From the NCBI RefSeq assembly GCF_008933115.1, contig NZ_WBVO01000001.1:372001-436000 (forward strand): DNA of 64,000 bases, read 5' to 3'. A model generated the notes under the pieces. That model was not told where the DNA came from and did not search any database. It saw only the letters and a program-made list of their open reading frames with translations. This DNA comes from Phaeocystidibacter luteus. GTDB lineage: Bacteria > Bacteroidota > Bacteroidia > Flavobacteriales > Schleiferiaceae. Positions within the stretch are counted from its first letter, which is position 1, and each line of letters begins with the position of its first letter. Both the position numbers and the translations under genes were made by a program. Below, one piece after another: positions 16,004-27,956 of this stretch.

Positions 16004-17659
16004 CTAATTGAGTGAAAGTAGCTCGGCAGCATTAGCCCTTGCAGCGTCACTCGCGGCGTCGCCGCTCAGTATTCTCGACACCTCTTCCACTCTTTCGTCT
16101 GGATTGAGGATTCGTATTTGAGTTCTTGTAACTCCTTCAATTTCAGTTTTCTCGACCAAGTAATGAGACTTTCCTGCGGCAGCAATCTGCGGCAAATGTG
16201 TAATGGCCAAAACCTGCATTTCGGCGCCCATTCTCTTTAGAATAGTGGCCACTCTTTTTGCAGTTTCTCCGCTAATTCCGGTGTCTATCTCATCAAAAAT
16301 GATGGTCGGAAGTCGCTTCGAGCTTCCCATAATGGCTTTTAGAGCCAACATTACTCGTGAAAGCTCGCCACCACTTGCCACTTTGTGAAGAGGCTTAGCA
16401 TCTCGACCCATATTGGCGCTAAATGTCCAACTAACTTCATCATATCCAGTCGGGCCAGGTTGATCCCTCGCATCGAGAGCCATCATAATCCGTGCATTCG
16501 GCATATTGAGCTCAGTTAGCAAGTCACCAATCTTGGTTTCAATATTTGGCAGAACCTCGCTTCTAGATTCAGTGAGTGCAGTTCCGGCCTCCGCCATAGC
16601 TTGTTCAGCTTTGACACATTCCGATTTGGCCTCTTCAATCCGCTCTTCCATATTGGCAAAGAGATCAACTTTAGCGCTTATCTCCTCTCTGGCGTCAATT
16701 AAGTCCGACAAAAGCGATACTCTGTGCTTACTCTTCAAATGTTGAATTAAGCTCATTCGGTCATCTAAAACCTGCAATCGCTCTGGATCGAAATCCGCAT
16801 TCGAAGCTATGCGTTCAAGCTCCCCTTGAATGTCCGAAAGTTCAATTTGAACACTTCGCACACGCTCCAGCAAATCGTGGACTCTAGAATCGTACTTCGA
16901 AGCACTCGTCATACTTTGAATCAATCCTTCCAACTGATTCATTATTCCATTGTCAGCACTCATCAATCGGTCTGAATCGCCCATGGTTTCAGCAACTTCC
17001 TCTGCATGCTGCAATCGATGTAGCTCCTCTTCTATCGCATCTTCTTCCTCCGGAGATTCTAATCGGGCATCAATGAGCTCGTCTAGCAAGAATTTCTGGT
17101 AGTCCATATCTTGGCCACCGGTCAATTCACGCTCAATCTCTTCAAGCGCCTTGACGGCCTTTTTCCAATTGGTATGAGCAAGCTTAAAGGCATCACGTTC
17201 AACTTCATTCTCTGCAAGTTGATCAATCAACGAAAGCTGAAATTGAGTGTCTCTCAGAAGGAGCGTGTCATTCTGTGAATGAATATCAATCAACCTTTGG
17301 GCTACCTCATTTAAATCAGAGACACGCGCGGGTGTATCATTGACGAAGGCTCTAGACTTTCCAGATGGAAGAATCTCTCTTCTCAAGATGGTCTCATCGC
17401 TGTAATCGAGGTCGAGCGATTCAAATAAAGAACGAAGCTGATAGTTTGTGAGATTCACCGTGAGTTCCACCACACATTTCTCATCGGAATTGAGTGCCGA
17501 TTTGAGATCTGCTCTATCTCCCAAAGCTAAACCCATAGCGCCGAGAAGGATGCTCTTCCCCGCACCAGTTTCACCTGTAATACTAGAAAACCCAGAGGTG
17601 AAATCTAGATCCAACTCTGAAATGAGCGCGTAATTTCGAATGTGTAGGTGTGTAATCAT
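16004..17659 (-). CDS. recN: DNA repair protein RecN
   Basis: A 551-residue SMC-like ATPase used in double-strand break repair. The Walker A motif GETGAGKSILL is near residue 34. A long coiled-coil pair spans roughly residues 150-360. The signature KVASGGELSRVMLALK and Walker B IIFDEIDTGISG lie in the C-terminal ATPase half. The usual RecN start MITHLHIRNYALISELDLDF is complete. It lies downstream of the bamD-rpoZ-coaBC-porD block, an order common in flavobacteria, but here a small plus-strand gene is inserted between porD and recN. Confidence 0.95.
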   Translation of the reverse strand: MITHLHIRNYALISELDLDFTSGFSSITGETGAGKSILLGAMGLALGDRADLKSALNSDEKCVVELTVNLTNYQLRSLFESLDLDYSDETILRREILPSGKSRAFVNDTPARVSDLNEVAQRLIDIHSQNDTLLLRDTQFQLSLIDQLAENEVERDAFKLAHTNWKKAVKALEEIERELTGGQDMDYQKFLLDELIDARLESPEEEDAIEEELHRLQHAEEVAETMGDSDRLMSADNGIMNQLEGLIQSMTSASKYDSRVHDLLERVRSVQIELSDIQGELERIASNADFDPERLQVLDDRMSLIQHLKSKHRVSLLSDLIDAREEISAKVDLFANMEERIEEAKSECVKAEQAMAEAGTALTESRSEVLPNIETKIGDLLTELNMPNARIMMALDARDQPGPTGYDEVSWTFSANMGRDAKPLHKVASGGELSRVMLALKAIMGSSKRLPTIIFDEIDTGISGETAKRVATILKRMGAEMQVLAITHLPQIAAAGKSHYLVEKTEIEGVTRTQIRILNPDERVEEVSRILSGDAASDAARANAAELLSLN

Positions 17660-17792
17660 GCAAACTCAAAGTGAGAAGAACAAAGATAAAATGAAATGTG
17701 AGTGTGAAGTGATATTCAACAGAGTTCCTTTAATTCATTAAATTCAGTCATCAAACCACAGATTTATCTCGATCTGTATAAACTATTCTCTC

Positions 17793-18398
17793 ATGAAGCA
17801 GCTCATCTCGAATCTCGTCGTACTCCTCATCTTTTTTACGATAACTGCACATTCTCAAACTCCAAGTCAAAATATCCAACCTTGGCGTGTTGATGGCCGG
17901 ATGGGGTACTCAATGCTACAATATAACAAGAGCTCGCCCGAGTTCAATTCACGTGCACGAAGCTTGAATATCGGACTTCAATTTAGAATTAAGAGAATTG
18001 TGTTAGCTGTCGATATGAATTTTGGCGAGCACACTACAATCGTCTATAATGGCGGAAATATCACTGGCGATGAAATGCTGGAGACGTATAAGTTCGGCGT
18101 GGGGTATGCTGTTCAATCCAAACACCTGGAATTGGTTCCAAAATTACTGTACCTCGATGGCTACACAGATTTATGGTTTGAAAATAACGGAGACATAGAT
18201 GATCTACGGATTCGGGGAGCGGTCATCGCCGTGGATATAAATTTCACTCCTCGAAAAGGATATGGATTCTACATCAACATTGCTTCTGAGATAGACCCAA
18301 TTTTCGGGAACGCGGTTCCCGACACCTGGGACAACGTATATAGGCAGTTATCTGTTGGCGTTCGAATGGACCTATTTAATTCCCAGCCTGGAGAATAG
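17793..18398 (+). CDS. Secreted/outer-membrane barrel-like hypothetical protein
   Basis: A 201-residue protein with a clear N-terminal signal peptide (MKQLISNLVVLLIFFTITAHSQ). The mature part alternates short polar and hydrophobic beta segments and ends in a strand with aromatic and hydrophobic residues (LSVGVRMDLF), as in small outer-membrane beta-barrels. I do not recognise a family. It is the only plus-strand gene between prfC and ribD. It is divergent from recN and overlaps the convergent porD end by 23 bp. It may be a recent insertion into the conserved recN-porD neighbourhood. Confidence 0.7.
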   Translation: MKQLISNLVVLLIFFTITAHSQTPSQNIQPWRVDGRMGYSMLQYNKSSPEFNSRARSLNIGLQFRIKRIVLAVDMNFGEHTTIVYNGGNITGDEMLETYKFGVGYAVQSKHLELVPKLLYLDGYTDLWFENNGDIDDLRIRGAVIAVDINFTPRKGYGFYINIASEIDPIFGNAVPDTWDNVYRQLSVGVRMDLFNSQPGE

Positions 18399-19293
18399 CG
18401 TCGTAATCCGAGCTACGCGGCCCGTCAATCTGCTGAAGTACCTCCACCAAGTCTGATACTTGCATAGATGGTCCATTCGAGAAGATGGAAATGATTTCAT
18501 CACTCTTTGCTTCCATGAAGAGCTGAATGAGGAATGATCCTGGTCGACGCTGATAGACATCCTTCAAAGCCATTAAGCTGTTCTTAATAGCCTGCTTAGC
18601 CGCTTCTTGCTGGTCCTGATCATACATCTTATCCAAACCCAGGCGATGATACTGATAGAGCGTGTTTGAGACTTGATCAAACGCTGGGTTCAACAAGTTA
18701 TCGACCATCCAATAACGGTTCCTATTGCTGTCGAATGATCTCCATCCAGTCGCCGAGTTATCATTTTGCGCAGCAGCTGTAATAGTCTGAGCCTTAACGT
18801 AAAAAGGCTCTCCTGCTCCCGGCGCGTAGGTGTCGTGATCCAATCCAATGAACACATAAGCGTAGAATGCGAGGATCGACGTGAGATTACTCAAATGCTG
18901 ATTTTCAACATAGTCAATCGGAGATCCTTCAACATAGGTAAACTGGATATACGGGTCAATCCAGTTTAGTACGGGTGATTGATACGTACTGTTATAGATC
19001 GGTCGACTGTAATTCAGCTGAAGCTGACCACTAAACCGGCCGCTCTGCTGGTCGTACTGATCAATAACGAACACAAACGTACATGTGATTCGCTCTTCCG
19101 GCTGATATTCTAATTCGGTCCATTTACGCCCATTCATGAACTCGGTAAGCCTAGTTTCAAGATTCGTGAAAATGGACTTGTCCGTAATCTGAACACTAGG
19201 AGCTGTCACGCGCACAGTGGCTTGAATTTCCTGAGCTTGCAGTGAGAGGGCTGTGAAGAAAACAGCAATTAAGGCGATGGCCTTTTTAAGCAT
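18376..19293 (-). CDS. porD: PorD-like protein (DUF4835), type IX secretion-associated
   Basis: A 305-residue protein starting with a signal peptide (MLKKAIALIAVFFTALSLQAQ). The mature protein has the DUF4835 pattern: TVRVTAPSVQ, then a conserved WTELEYQPEERITC segment, YNSTYQSPVLNW, and a YAYVFIGLDHDTY segment near the middle. DUF4835 corresponds to PorD, named in Porphyromonas for its link with type IX secretion; its molecular role is not settled. The ATG at 19293 overlaps the coaBC stop by 8 bp; a TTG three codons upstream is less likely. Its place after bamD-rpoZ-coaBC is conserved in flavobacteria and supports the call. Confidence 0.88.
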   Translation of the reverse strand: MLKKAIALIAVFFTALSLQAQEIQATVRVTAPSVQITDKSIFTNLETRLTEFMNGRKWTELEYQPEERITCTFVFVIDQYDQQSGRFSGQLQLNYSRPIYNSTYQSPVLNWIDPYIQFTYVEGSPIDYVENQHLSNLTSILAFYAYVFIGLDHDTYAPGAGEPFYVKAQTITAAAQNDNSATGWRSFDSNRNRYWMVDNLLNPAFDQVSNTLYQYHRLGLDKMYDQDQQEAAKQAIKNSLMALKDVYQRRPGSFLIQLFMEAKSDEIISIFSNGPSMQVSDLVEVLQQIDGPRSSDYDAILQAGN

Positions 19294-20491
19294 AGCGTTC
19301 AATTATCTTTTCTAGAATTACGTTGGCAACTTCGCGCTTGGACAACAACGGAACTTCAGTCCTATTCTTATCTGCGTCGAATATAATTACCTTATTTGTG
19401 TCGTGACCAAACCCTGCACCTTTATCGCGGAGGCTGTTCAGCACAATCATATCGAGCTTCTTCCGCTTGAGTTTACCGAGTGCATATTCCTCCTCGTTCT
19501 GCGTTTCTAGGGCAAATCCAACTAGGAACTGCCCGTTAGCCTTCTTCGCTCCTAAAGCCGAGAGTATATCTACAGTTGGTTCGAGTTCGATATTCCATGA
19601 GTCGGCAGATTTCTTCTGCTTTTCACGAATCTGAACTTTCGGTTTGTAATCAGAAACGGCGGCGGAAAGAATGATAATATCCGCATTCGCCTCACCACTC
19701 ATCACGGCATCGTGCATCTCTTGGGTTGATTCAACCCGTGTGATCGTTAGCTTCGGGTCCGCTGCATTTAAATGTGAGGGGCCCATAATGAGGTTAACTT
19801 CAGCGCCAAGCTCCAGCGCGGCCTGTGCTAAGGCAAAGGCCATCTTTCCGGTGCTGCGGTTTCCGATGAAGCGTACTGCATCAATCGCTTCGTAGGTTGG
19901 TCCACCATTGATAAGCACACGTTTGCCGTACAACGGTTTATCCTGTGCGAGTGCATCTTCAACAAAAGCAACGATATGCTCAGGCTCTGCCATACGTCCC
20001 TTGCCCTCTAAACCACTGGCTAATTCGCCAGATTCGGAAGGGATGATGTGGTTTCCGAACGATTCGAGCTTGGAAAGATTCTGTTGGTTCGCAGGATGTG
20101 CGTACATGTCGAGATCCATAGCTGGAGCAATGAATACGGGACACTTTGCCGATGCATAGGTAGCGGTTAACAGATTGTCGCATTGTCCAGAAGCCATCTT
20201 GCTCATGGTATTGCTGGACGCTGGAGCGACAATAAACAAATCAGCCCACAAACCGAGCTCCACGTGATTGTTCCACACCTTGGCCCCTGTATCGTCGTTT
20301 GTGAAAGAATCCAAAACGGGATTCTTGCTAAGAGTTGACAACGTTAGGGGTGTAACAAAGTCGGATGCTGTAGGCGTGAGAACAACACGCACTTCAGCAC
20401 CCGCCTTTACAAGGAGTCGAACTAAATGAGCCGACTTGTAGGCCGCAATGCTGCCGGTAACGCCCAACAGGACTTTCTTTCCGCGCAGCAT
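19286..20491 (-). CDS. coaBC: Bifunctional phosphopantothenoylcysteine decarboxylase / phosphopantothenate-cysteine ligase
   Basis: A 401-residue two-domain enzyme (Dfp) catalysing two consecutive steps of coenzyme A synthesis. The N-terminal FMN-dependent decarboxylase domain (residues 1-180) starts KVLLGVTGSIAAYKSAHLVR and includes the APASSNTMSKMASG and PAMDLDMY segments, the last with the usual active-site methionine region. The C-terminal ligase domain (residues ~185-401) has LINGGPTYEAIDAVRFIGNRSTG and VGFALETQNE. Length fits. It is packed between rpoZ (7 bp upstream) and porD (8-bp overlap), so all are probably one operon. Confidence 0.95.
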   Translation of the reverse strand: MLRGKKVLLGVTGSIAAYKSAHLVRLLVKAGAEVRVVLTPTASDFVTPLTLSTLSKNPVLDSFTNDDTGAKVWNNHVELGLWADLFIVAPASSNTMSKMASGQCDNLLTATYASAKCPVFIAPAMDLDMYAHPANQQNLSKLESFGNHIIPSESGELASGLEGKGRMAEPEHIVAFVEDALAQDKPLYGKRVLINGGPTYEAIDAVRFIGNRSTGKMAFALAQAALELGAEVNLIMGPSHLNAADPKLTITRVESTQEMHDAVMSGEANADIIILSAAVSDYKPKVQIREKQKKSADSWNIELEPTVDILSALGAKKANGQFLVGFALETQNEEEYALGKLKRKKLDMIVLNSLRDKGAGFGHDTNKVIIFDADKNRTEVPLLSKREVANVILEKIIERYA

Positions 20492-20498
20492 GAGCTAC

Positions 20499-20831
20499 TT
20501 AAAATACTTTCTTTACGTCTTCTGGGTAACGTACGTATACGTTTCCTTCCAACCACTCTTGTAGTGCGAGTGCAGTTGGTTTAGGAAGGCTTTCGTAAAA
20601 CTTAGAAACTTCGATTTGCTCTTTGTTTTCAAAGATCTCCTCTAAGTTCTCTGTGTGAGTTGCGAACTCTTCCAACTTTTCGTGAAGCTCTTCGCGAATC
20701 TCGTCATTGAGTTGGTCGGCGCGACGAGCAATCATTACGAGTGACTCGTAAATGTTGGTCGTAGGTGCGTCGATTTCATTCAAATTGCGCGTTACAGTCG
20801 TGCGCGCGGCTTGACTCTTCTTGTAATCCAT
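20499..20831 (-). CDS. rpoZ: RNA polymerase omega subunit, Bacteroidota type
   Basis: A 110-residue protein of the Bacteroidota RpoZ family, which helps assemble and stabilise core RNA polymerase. It contains the conserved PTTNIYESLVMIARRADQLN segment, corresponding to the omega fold. A long acidic helix follows (EELHEKLEEFATHTENLEEIF), and the family C-terminal part FYESLPKPTALALQEWL. The ATG at 20831 shares one base with the bamD stop (TGATG), which decides the start over a TTG one codon upstream. The gene order bamD-rpoZ-coaBC is typical for the phylum. Confidence 0.92.
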   Translation of the reverse strand: MDYKKSQAARTTVTRNLNEIDAPTTNIYESLVMIARRADQLNDEIREELHEKLEEFATHTENLEEIFENKEQIEVSKFYESLPKPTALALQEWLEGNVYVRYPEDVKKVF

Positions 20832-21640
20832 CAAGAAACTGATTTACCGTTCAAATACTCTTCAATCTTTGTCATAGTCTCGTCTGCATCATCCTTGAAC
20901 TCACTGTCCGGGAAGGTACGAACGAAATCCAAATAGGCCGTTCTCGCTGCTTTGAAGCGATCTGCCTGTTTGTCGAGAACACTGTTCTCAGCCAACAAAA
21001 ATGCCGATCTCATTCTGTAGAACATCGCCTCTTCTCTATACGGCGTGTCCGGGAAATCGTTCAGCGTGTTGGCAAACGCCGTAAGCGCAGCGCGATACTG
21101 GCGTGTATGGTAATATTGATATGCGATTTCGTAGCTCTTCTTTTCGAGCTTACCTCGCAATTCATCGATCATGTCGTTACATTCTGGAATGTATGAAGAA
21201 CCAGGATGTGTGTTGATGTACAACTGTAATTCATTAACCGCCTTGTACGTGTATGCCTGATCCAGACTCCATTTCGGAGCTTCCAAGTAGTAACACTTGG
21301 CGGTCATATACGCAGCTTCGTTTGCACGTGGGTGCGACGGAAAGGTTTGGTAGAAGAACTTAAAGTGGTATCCCGCTAGGATATAGTCTTCAATTCCGAA
21401 AAGCGTGGCGCAATAATAATAGTATACGTCTTGCACCTTCACTGTTCCGCGGTAGAGTTCACGTAACTCTTTAAAAATGGGAAGTGCCTTGTTGTACTGA
21501 CCTTCCTCGTAGTATTCCACAGCCTTGGTGTATTTGTAATCCAAGTCTGTGCTCTTTAATACACGTTGATATTCAGAGCAACCTGTGAGCATTAGCACGC
21601 TCGACAAGAGTAAAATAATAAGTGCGTTTTTACGAAACAT
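20831..21640 (-). CDS. bamD: Outer membrane protein assembly factor BamD (lipoprotein)
   Basis: A 269-residue lipoprotein of the BAM complex that inserts beta-barrel proteins into the outer membrane. The signal peptide ends in a lipobox around LMLTGC, and the mature protein starts at that cysteine. Five TPR-like helical repeats follow, for example KAVEYYEEGQYNKALPIFKEL and SHPRANEAAYMTAKCYY, the normal BamD layout. A TTG at 21703 would add 21 residues before the signal peptide and is rejected in favour of the ATG at 21640. It is translationally coupled to rpoZ. Its presence upstream of porD fits an envelope-biogenesis operon. Confidence 0.93.
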   Translation of the reverse strand: MFRKNALIILLLSSVLMLTGCSEYQRVLKSTDLDYKYTKAVEYYEEGQYNKALPIFKELRELYRGTVKVQDVYYYYCATLFGIEDYILAGYHFKFFYQTFPSHPRANEAAYMTAKCYYLEAPKWSLDQAYTYKAVNELQLYINTHPGSSYIPECNDMIDELRGKLEKKSYEIAYQYYHTRQYRAALTAFANTLNDFPDTPYREEAMFYRMRSAFLLAENSVLDKQADRFKAARTAYLDFVRTFPDSEFKDDADETMTKIEEYLNGKSVS

Positions 21641-21678
21641 CCTGCAAAAGTAATGAGAATACACCAACGTGTAAAGGG

Positions 21679-22683
21679 TCATTTTCGCATTCGCTCCCAC
21701 CAACTTTTAATTTGATGGATAACTTCACCCCGAACGTCGGGATAATGTTGAGGTTTAACTGGTTGAGCAATGGCTTTCGCAAGTGCGTTTTCCAACTTAC
21801 TCGAAGAGAGCGACTCAAGCGCTGGAACGCCCATTAAACCTAGCGCTTCTGCGTTGCACCACTGTTCATACTGACCCGCAATTGGAACGACAACCAGTGG
21901 AATTCCGTGGTGTAAACACTCTGAAGGAAGCTCGAATCCGGCGCTGCAAACAACCGCCTTTGAGGAGATTAATTCTTCTGAAAATTTTTTGCCTGAAATA
22001 GGGTTCCAACGAATATTTCCCATTTCCTGCTCAGATTCGATCGATTTATGAAAGATGCTGAACTTGTACGGAAGCGAGGATAGCTTCTCTGAAATCTCAG
22101 CTTTTGAGTAGGCGGGAAGATAGACCACTACCCTATCTCCAGGCATGTAATAGGCATGAAGAATGTCATCGTGGATAATGGGCAACAGGATGTCATTTGC
22201 ATACCGTTGGTAGTGAAAACCGATACTGTCCCTTACCGGGGCGTAGTTGTTTAACACCAGTTTTCCCATCGGCATAACCTTCTTCGTCTTAGGCGACTTT
22301 GGGTTGGCCACAGCAGCCTGGTGACTCAGTCCTAGAACAGGAACTTTTCTCCGCTTAGCTGCTCGAAGAGAAATACTCTCAAAATCATTGATAATGAAAT
22401 CGTATTGCTCCACCGGGATCTCTCTAACTTCCCGGAATACCTTGAAAATATTGTTGCTCACAAGAGTTTTCAGGATATCCACACTTCCGTCGCCTCCATA
22501 TTCCATGGATATTCCCTTGCCTGTCCACACGGGAGCCGACGGTAAATCGACGTCGCTGTTCCCTCCTACCAAGGCGAGGTCTACATCGAATTCTTCAATG
22601 AGTTTAGGATAGAGCGCGCGTGCACGGGAAACATGGCCATTTCCAGTGCCTTGAATCGCATAAAGGACCTTAGTTCGCTGCAA
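21679..22683 (-). CDS. MurG-like (GT-B fold) glycosyltransferase, family unknown
   Basis: A 334-residue GT-B fold protein. The N-terminal glycine-rich loop VLYAIQGTGNGHVSRA resembles MurG and UDP-glucuronosyltransferase-type enzymes. The C-terminal donor site reads VVCSAGFELPSECLHHGIPLVVVP and QYEQWCNAEALG. It is too divergent to be MurG itself. The only start consistent with the conserved N-terminus is a TTG at 22683, 14 bp inside the LpxH-like gene, which suggests coupled translation. Pairing with an LpxH-like hydrolase hints at a glycolipid or surface-glycan role, but the substrate is unknown. Confidence 0.82.
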   Translation of the reverse strand: MQRTKVLYAIQGTGNGHVSRARALYPKLIEEFDVDLALVGGNSDVDLPSAPVWTGKGISMEYGGDGSVDILKTLVSNNIFKVFREVREIPVEQYDFIINDFESISLRAAKRRKVPVLGLSHQAAVANPKSPKTKKVMPMGKLVLNNYAPVRDSIGFHYQRYANDILLPIIHDDILHAYYMPGDRVVVYLPAYSKAEISEKLSSLPYKFSIFHKSIESEQEMGNIRWNPISGKKFSEELISSKAVVCSAGFELPSECLHHGIPLVVVPIAGQYEQWCNAEALGLMGVPALESLSSSKLENALAKAIAQPVKPQHYPDVRGEVIHQIKSWWERMRK

Positions 22684-23509
22684 TTACTTGTGATTCTTTA
22701 AGTAGTTCAGCTAAGATAGCCTTTGGACTTGCATCAATGAGTGAATCGCGCTCGTCTTGTTGCCTTGTGCTCAAATCGTGCTGGTAAAGCGACCACTTCC
22801 CTTTGTTGTATTCCAGTGCGGTACAGTTCTCGACCCAATCCCCGGAATTCAGATACATGGTCTTTCCATTCTTCGTTTCAACCTCGCGCATTTGTGGTTG
22901 ATGGATATGGCCGCAGATGACGTAGTCGTATTTCTGATCAACCGCTAGCGTAGCGGCTGTATCTTCAAAATCAGAAATGAACTTGACCGCCTTCTTCACG
23001 CTGTTTTTGATCTTTTTCGACAAGCTGTACTTCTCTCTACCCATTTTCTCGAGCAAGAAGTTCATGGCTCTGTTCATGAGGATTAACAAGTCGTAACCCC
23101 ATCCTCCAAGTTTGGCAATCCACTTGGCATTCTGGATGCTTGCATCGAATATATCTCCATGGAACATCCAGGCTTTCTTGCCGTCCAGATCCATGACGAG
23201 TTTATTTCTCAGGTGAATATTCCCAAGGTCATAATCTGCGAACTTCCTTAGCAATTCATCGTGATTCCCAGTCAGATAATAGATCTCTGTCCCCTTACTA
23301 GCCATGTGGAGTAGGCGTTTGAGCACGCGCATGTGCGACTTCGGGAAATACCTTTTGCGGAAGTTCCAGATGTCGATGATATCTCCGTTGAGTACGAGGG
23401 TTTTGGGCTTGATGCTTCTCAGATACTGATGAAGCTCCTTGGCGTGGCAGCCAAATGTTCCTAGGTGAACATCGCTTATTACCACGGTTTCGAGTAAGCG
23501 TTTTCTCAT
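22670..23509 (-). CDS. LpxH-like metallophosphoesterase (UDP-2,3-diacylglucosamine diphosphatase family)
   Basis: A 279-residue calcineurin-like phosphoesterase with all five metal-binding blocks: ISDVHLG at the start, NGDIIDIW, TGNHDELL, FHGDIFD and ICGHIHQP near residue 205. Bacteroidota members of this group are annotated as LpxH/LpxH2-type UDP-2,3-diacylglucosamine hydrolases of lipid A synthesis. Some are divergent, so the substrate is not certain. The ATG at 23509 is preferred to an upstream TTG. It overlaps the following glycosyltransferase gene by 14 bp, so the pair probably acts together, possibly on a membrane glycolipid. Confidence 0.85.
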   Translation of the reverse strand: MRKRLLETVVISDVHLGTFGCHAKELHQYLRSIKPKTLVLNGDIIDIWNFRKRYFPKSHMRVLKRLLHMASKGTEIYYLTGNHDELLRKFADYDLGNIHLRNKLVMDLDGKKAWMFHGDIFDASIQNAKWIAKLGGWGYDLLILMNRAMNFLLEKMGREKYSLSKKIKNSVKKAVKFISDFEDTAATLAVDQKYDYVICGHIHQPQMREVETKNGKTMYLNSGDWVENCTALEYNKGKWSLYQHDLSTRQQDERDSLIDASPKAILAELLKESQVIAAN

Positions 23510-23582
23510 GTCTCGAGGTTTGAACAAAAGTATACCCCTGTTCTTACCTCGAGGTTAATGAGAAATGAAGAAATGAGAAGGC

Positions 23583-24456
23583 TTACTTGGTCAAGCGAGC
23601 CGTTTCATTCTCAAGCTTCATGTACAAATCGTTAGAAATGGGCCAGAGCGGAAGTCGGAGTGTATCTCCGCAAATTCCTCTTTGTTTTAACACTGCCTTA
23701 ATGCCGCCAGGATTTCCTTCTGCAAATAGCATTCTGGTCACCTCAAAAAGTTGGTAATGCTTCTCGCGTGCTTCGTCAAGCTTACCAGCCAACGTTTCGC
23801 GCACCATTTCAGTAAAAATCTCAGGATATCCTTGTCCGCTTACCGAAATTACGCCATCTCCGCCATGAGCAATAATGCCGAAGGTCAGGTTATCATCTCC
23901 ACTTATTACGGCAAAACCATCTGGTCTATTATTGATGATTTCCATCACCTGCTCCATATTTCCTGAAGCCTCTTTTACAGCGACTATATTTTCGAAATCC
24001 TGAGCCAAGCGCACTGTGGTTTCGGCAGAGATGTTAGAAGACGTTCTCCCAGGCACATTGTACAGGATGATTGGCACAGGGCTAACCTCCGCAATGGCGC
24101 TGTAATGCTGATAAATACCTTCTTGTGTAGGCTTGTTGTAATATGGGCTTACCGATAGAATAGCGTCGATTCCTTCGGGAATTCCACTTTCAATCTGATT
24201 TACGATTTCCGCAGTGTTGTTTCCGCCCAACCCCATCACAACGGGTAGTTTCCCAGCGTTTGTGCGAATCACGGTAGAAACTACTTCAAACTTCTCTTCC
24301 GTATTGAGCGTCGCACTCTCACCCGTAGTCCCAAGAACTACGAGATACTCCACTCCTCCTGCGATACAGTGCTTCACTACATTCTCTAAACCTGCGTGAT
24401 CAACACTTCCATCTGAATTAAATGGTGTGACAAGCGCAATGCCTGTACCTGTGAAT

Positions 24457-24467
<11 letters not shown>
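23583..24467 (-). CDS. dapA: 4-hydroxy-tetrahydrodipicolinate synthase
   Basis: A 294-residue class I aldolase-type enzyme condensing pyruvate with aspartate semialdehyde, the first step of the diaminopimelate/lysine branch that supplies peptidoglycan. The TGESATL loop, the tyrosine in ILYNVPGRT and the Schiff-base lysine in VAVKEASGN are present, followed by SGDDNLTFGIIAHGG. Length is normal. Its first 11 bp overlap the end of the DUF6913 gene, so it is translated from the ligA transcript. The region downstream toward the LpxH-like gene is only 73 bp. Confidence 0.96.
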
Positions 24468-27044
<2,577 letters not shown>

Positions 27045-27055
27045 TCAGCTTCAAC

Positions 27056-27877
27056 TTATGAACGACCGATTACGAAGCGAGGTCTTTCTGTTATGTCGTC
27101 GAGTATCTCCAAACCCTTCCAACCATAATCACGCATGATTTGGGCTACTTTCTGGGTATGGTTGATGTGACATTCGAACGCAAGCCAAGGTCTGGAAGGC
27201 ATGCTCGCAGCCACTTTCGAGATTTCTTCATAGAACAGCTCTGGCCGCCCGTCTGGAACGAATAATGCCAAGTTAGGGTCAAAGTCAACCACATTCTTTG
27301 ACATTCCAGGCCGTTCTTTTTCCTCTATATATGGAGGATTGCTAACGATTGCGTCCCAGTCTCCCGGTGGCAGGCCAGAGAGAATATCGTGTTCGATAAA
27401 ACGGACTTCAACAGCTAGTTCTTTGGCATTATTGCGGGCCACCTTAAGGGCGTCAACAGACACATCCAATGCGGTCAATTCGAGATCTGGCCTATACTTT
27501 TTGAGCGTAATGGCAATGCAGCCACTCCCCGTTCCTATGTCGAGAACACGACTGCCCTCGGGAAGGTGATCTACGAGCCATCTGACGAGGTCTTCGGTTT
27601 CGGGACGAGGAATGAGCACATCGGAATTCACCTGAAACTTCATGTCCATGAAATACGCGAATCCAATAATGTGCTGGATTGGCTCTCCCTTTTGTAGGCG
27701 CTCAAGAACATTCTCTACGTCAAAATGAACTTCTCGATCGGCACTTGAGATCCACTCCATCCGAGATACCTCGTGGACATCCTCAAGCCACATTCGCAAT
27801 AATTGCTGGGCCTCTGATGGCTCATAAACACTGGAAAGAGAATCATTCCAGAACATTTGAAGTTCCCTGCCTGTCAT
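27056..27877 (-). CDS. prmC: Peptide chain release factor N5-glutamine methyltransferase
   Basis: A 273-residue SAM-dependent enzyme that methylates the GGQ glutamine of RF1/RF2. The N-terminal helical domain carries QHIIGFAYFMDMKF. SAM motif I is VLDIGTGSGCIAI near residue 117. The substrate-binding signature NPPY follows in DAIVSNPPYIEEKE. The ATG at 27877 is preferred to a TTG seven codons upstream. Length is normal. It lies 68 bp before the ligA start in the same direction and is divergent from ribD. Confidence 0.94.
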   Translation of the reverse strand: MTGRELQMFWNDSLSSVYEPSEAQQLLRMWLEDVHEVSRMEWISSADREVHFDVENVLERLQKGEPIQHIIGFAYFMDMKFQVNSDVLIPRPETEDLVRWLVDHLPEGSRVLDIGTGSGCIAITLKKYRPDLELTALDVSVDALKVARNNAKELAVEVRFIEHDILSGLPPGDWDAIVSNPPYIEEKERPGMSKNVVDFDPNLALFVPDGRPELFYEEISKVAASMPSRPWLAFECHINHTQKVAQIMRDYGWKGLEILDDITERPRFVIGRS

Positions 27878-27956
27878 AGGTAGCAAAGATATTTGCAATC
27901 CTCTTGAACATCTTGAAATTGATGGTCAAATCCTCTTACAATGTTACTTTTGAGCC

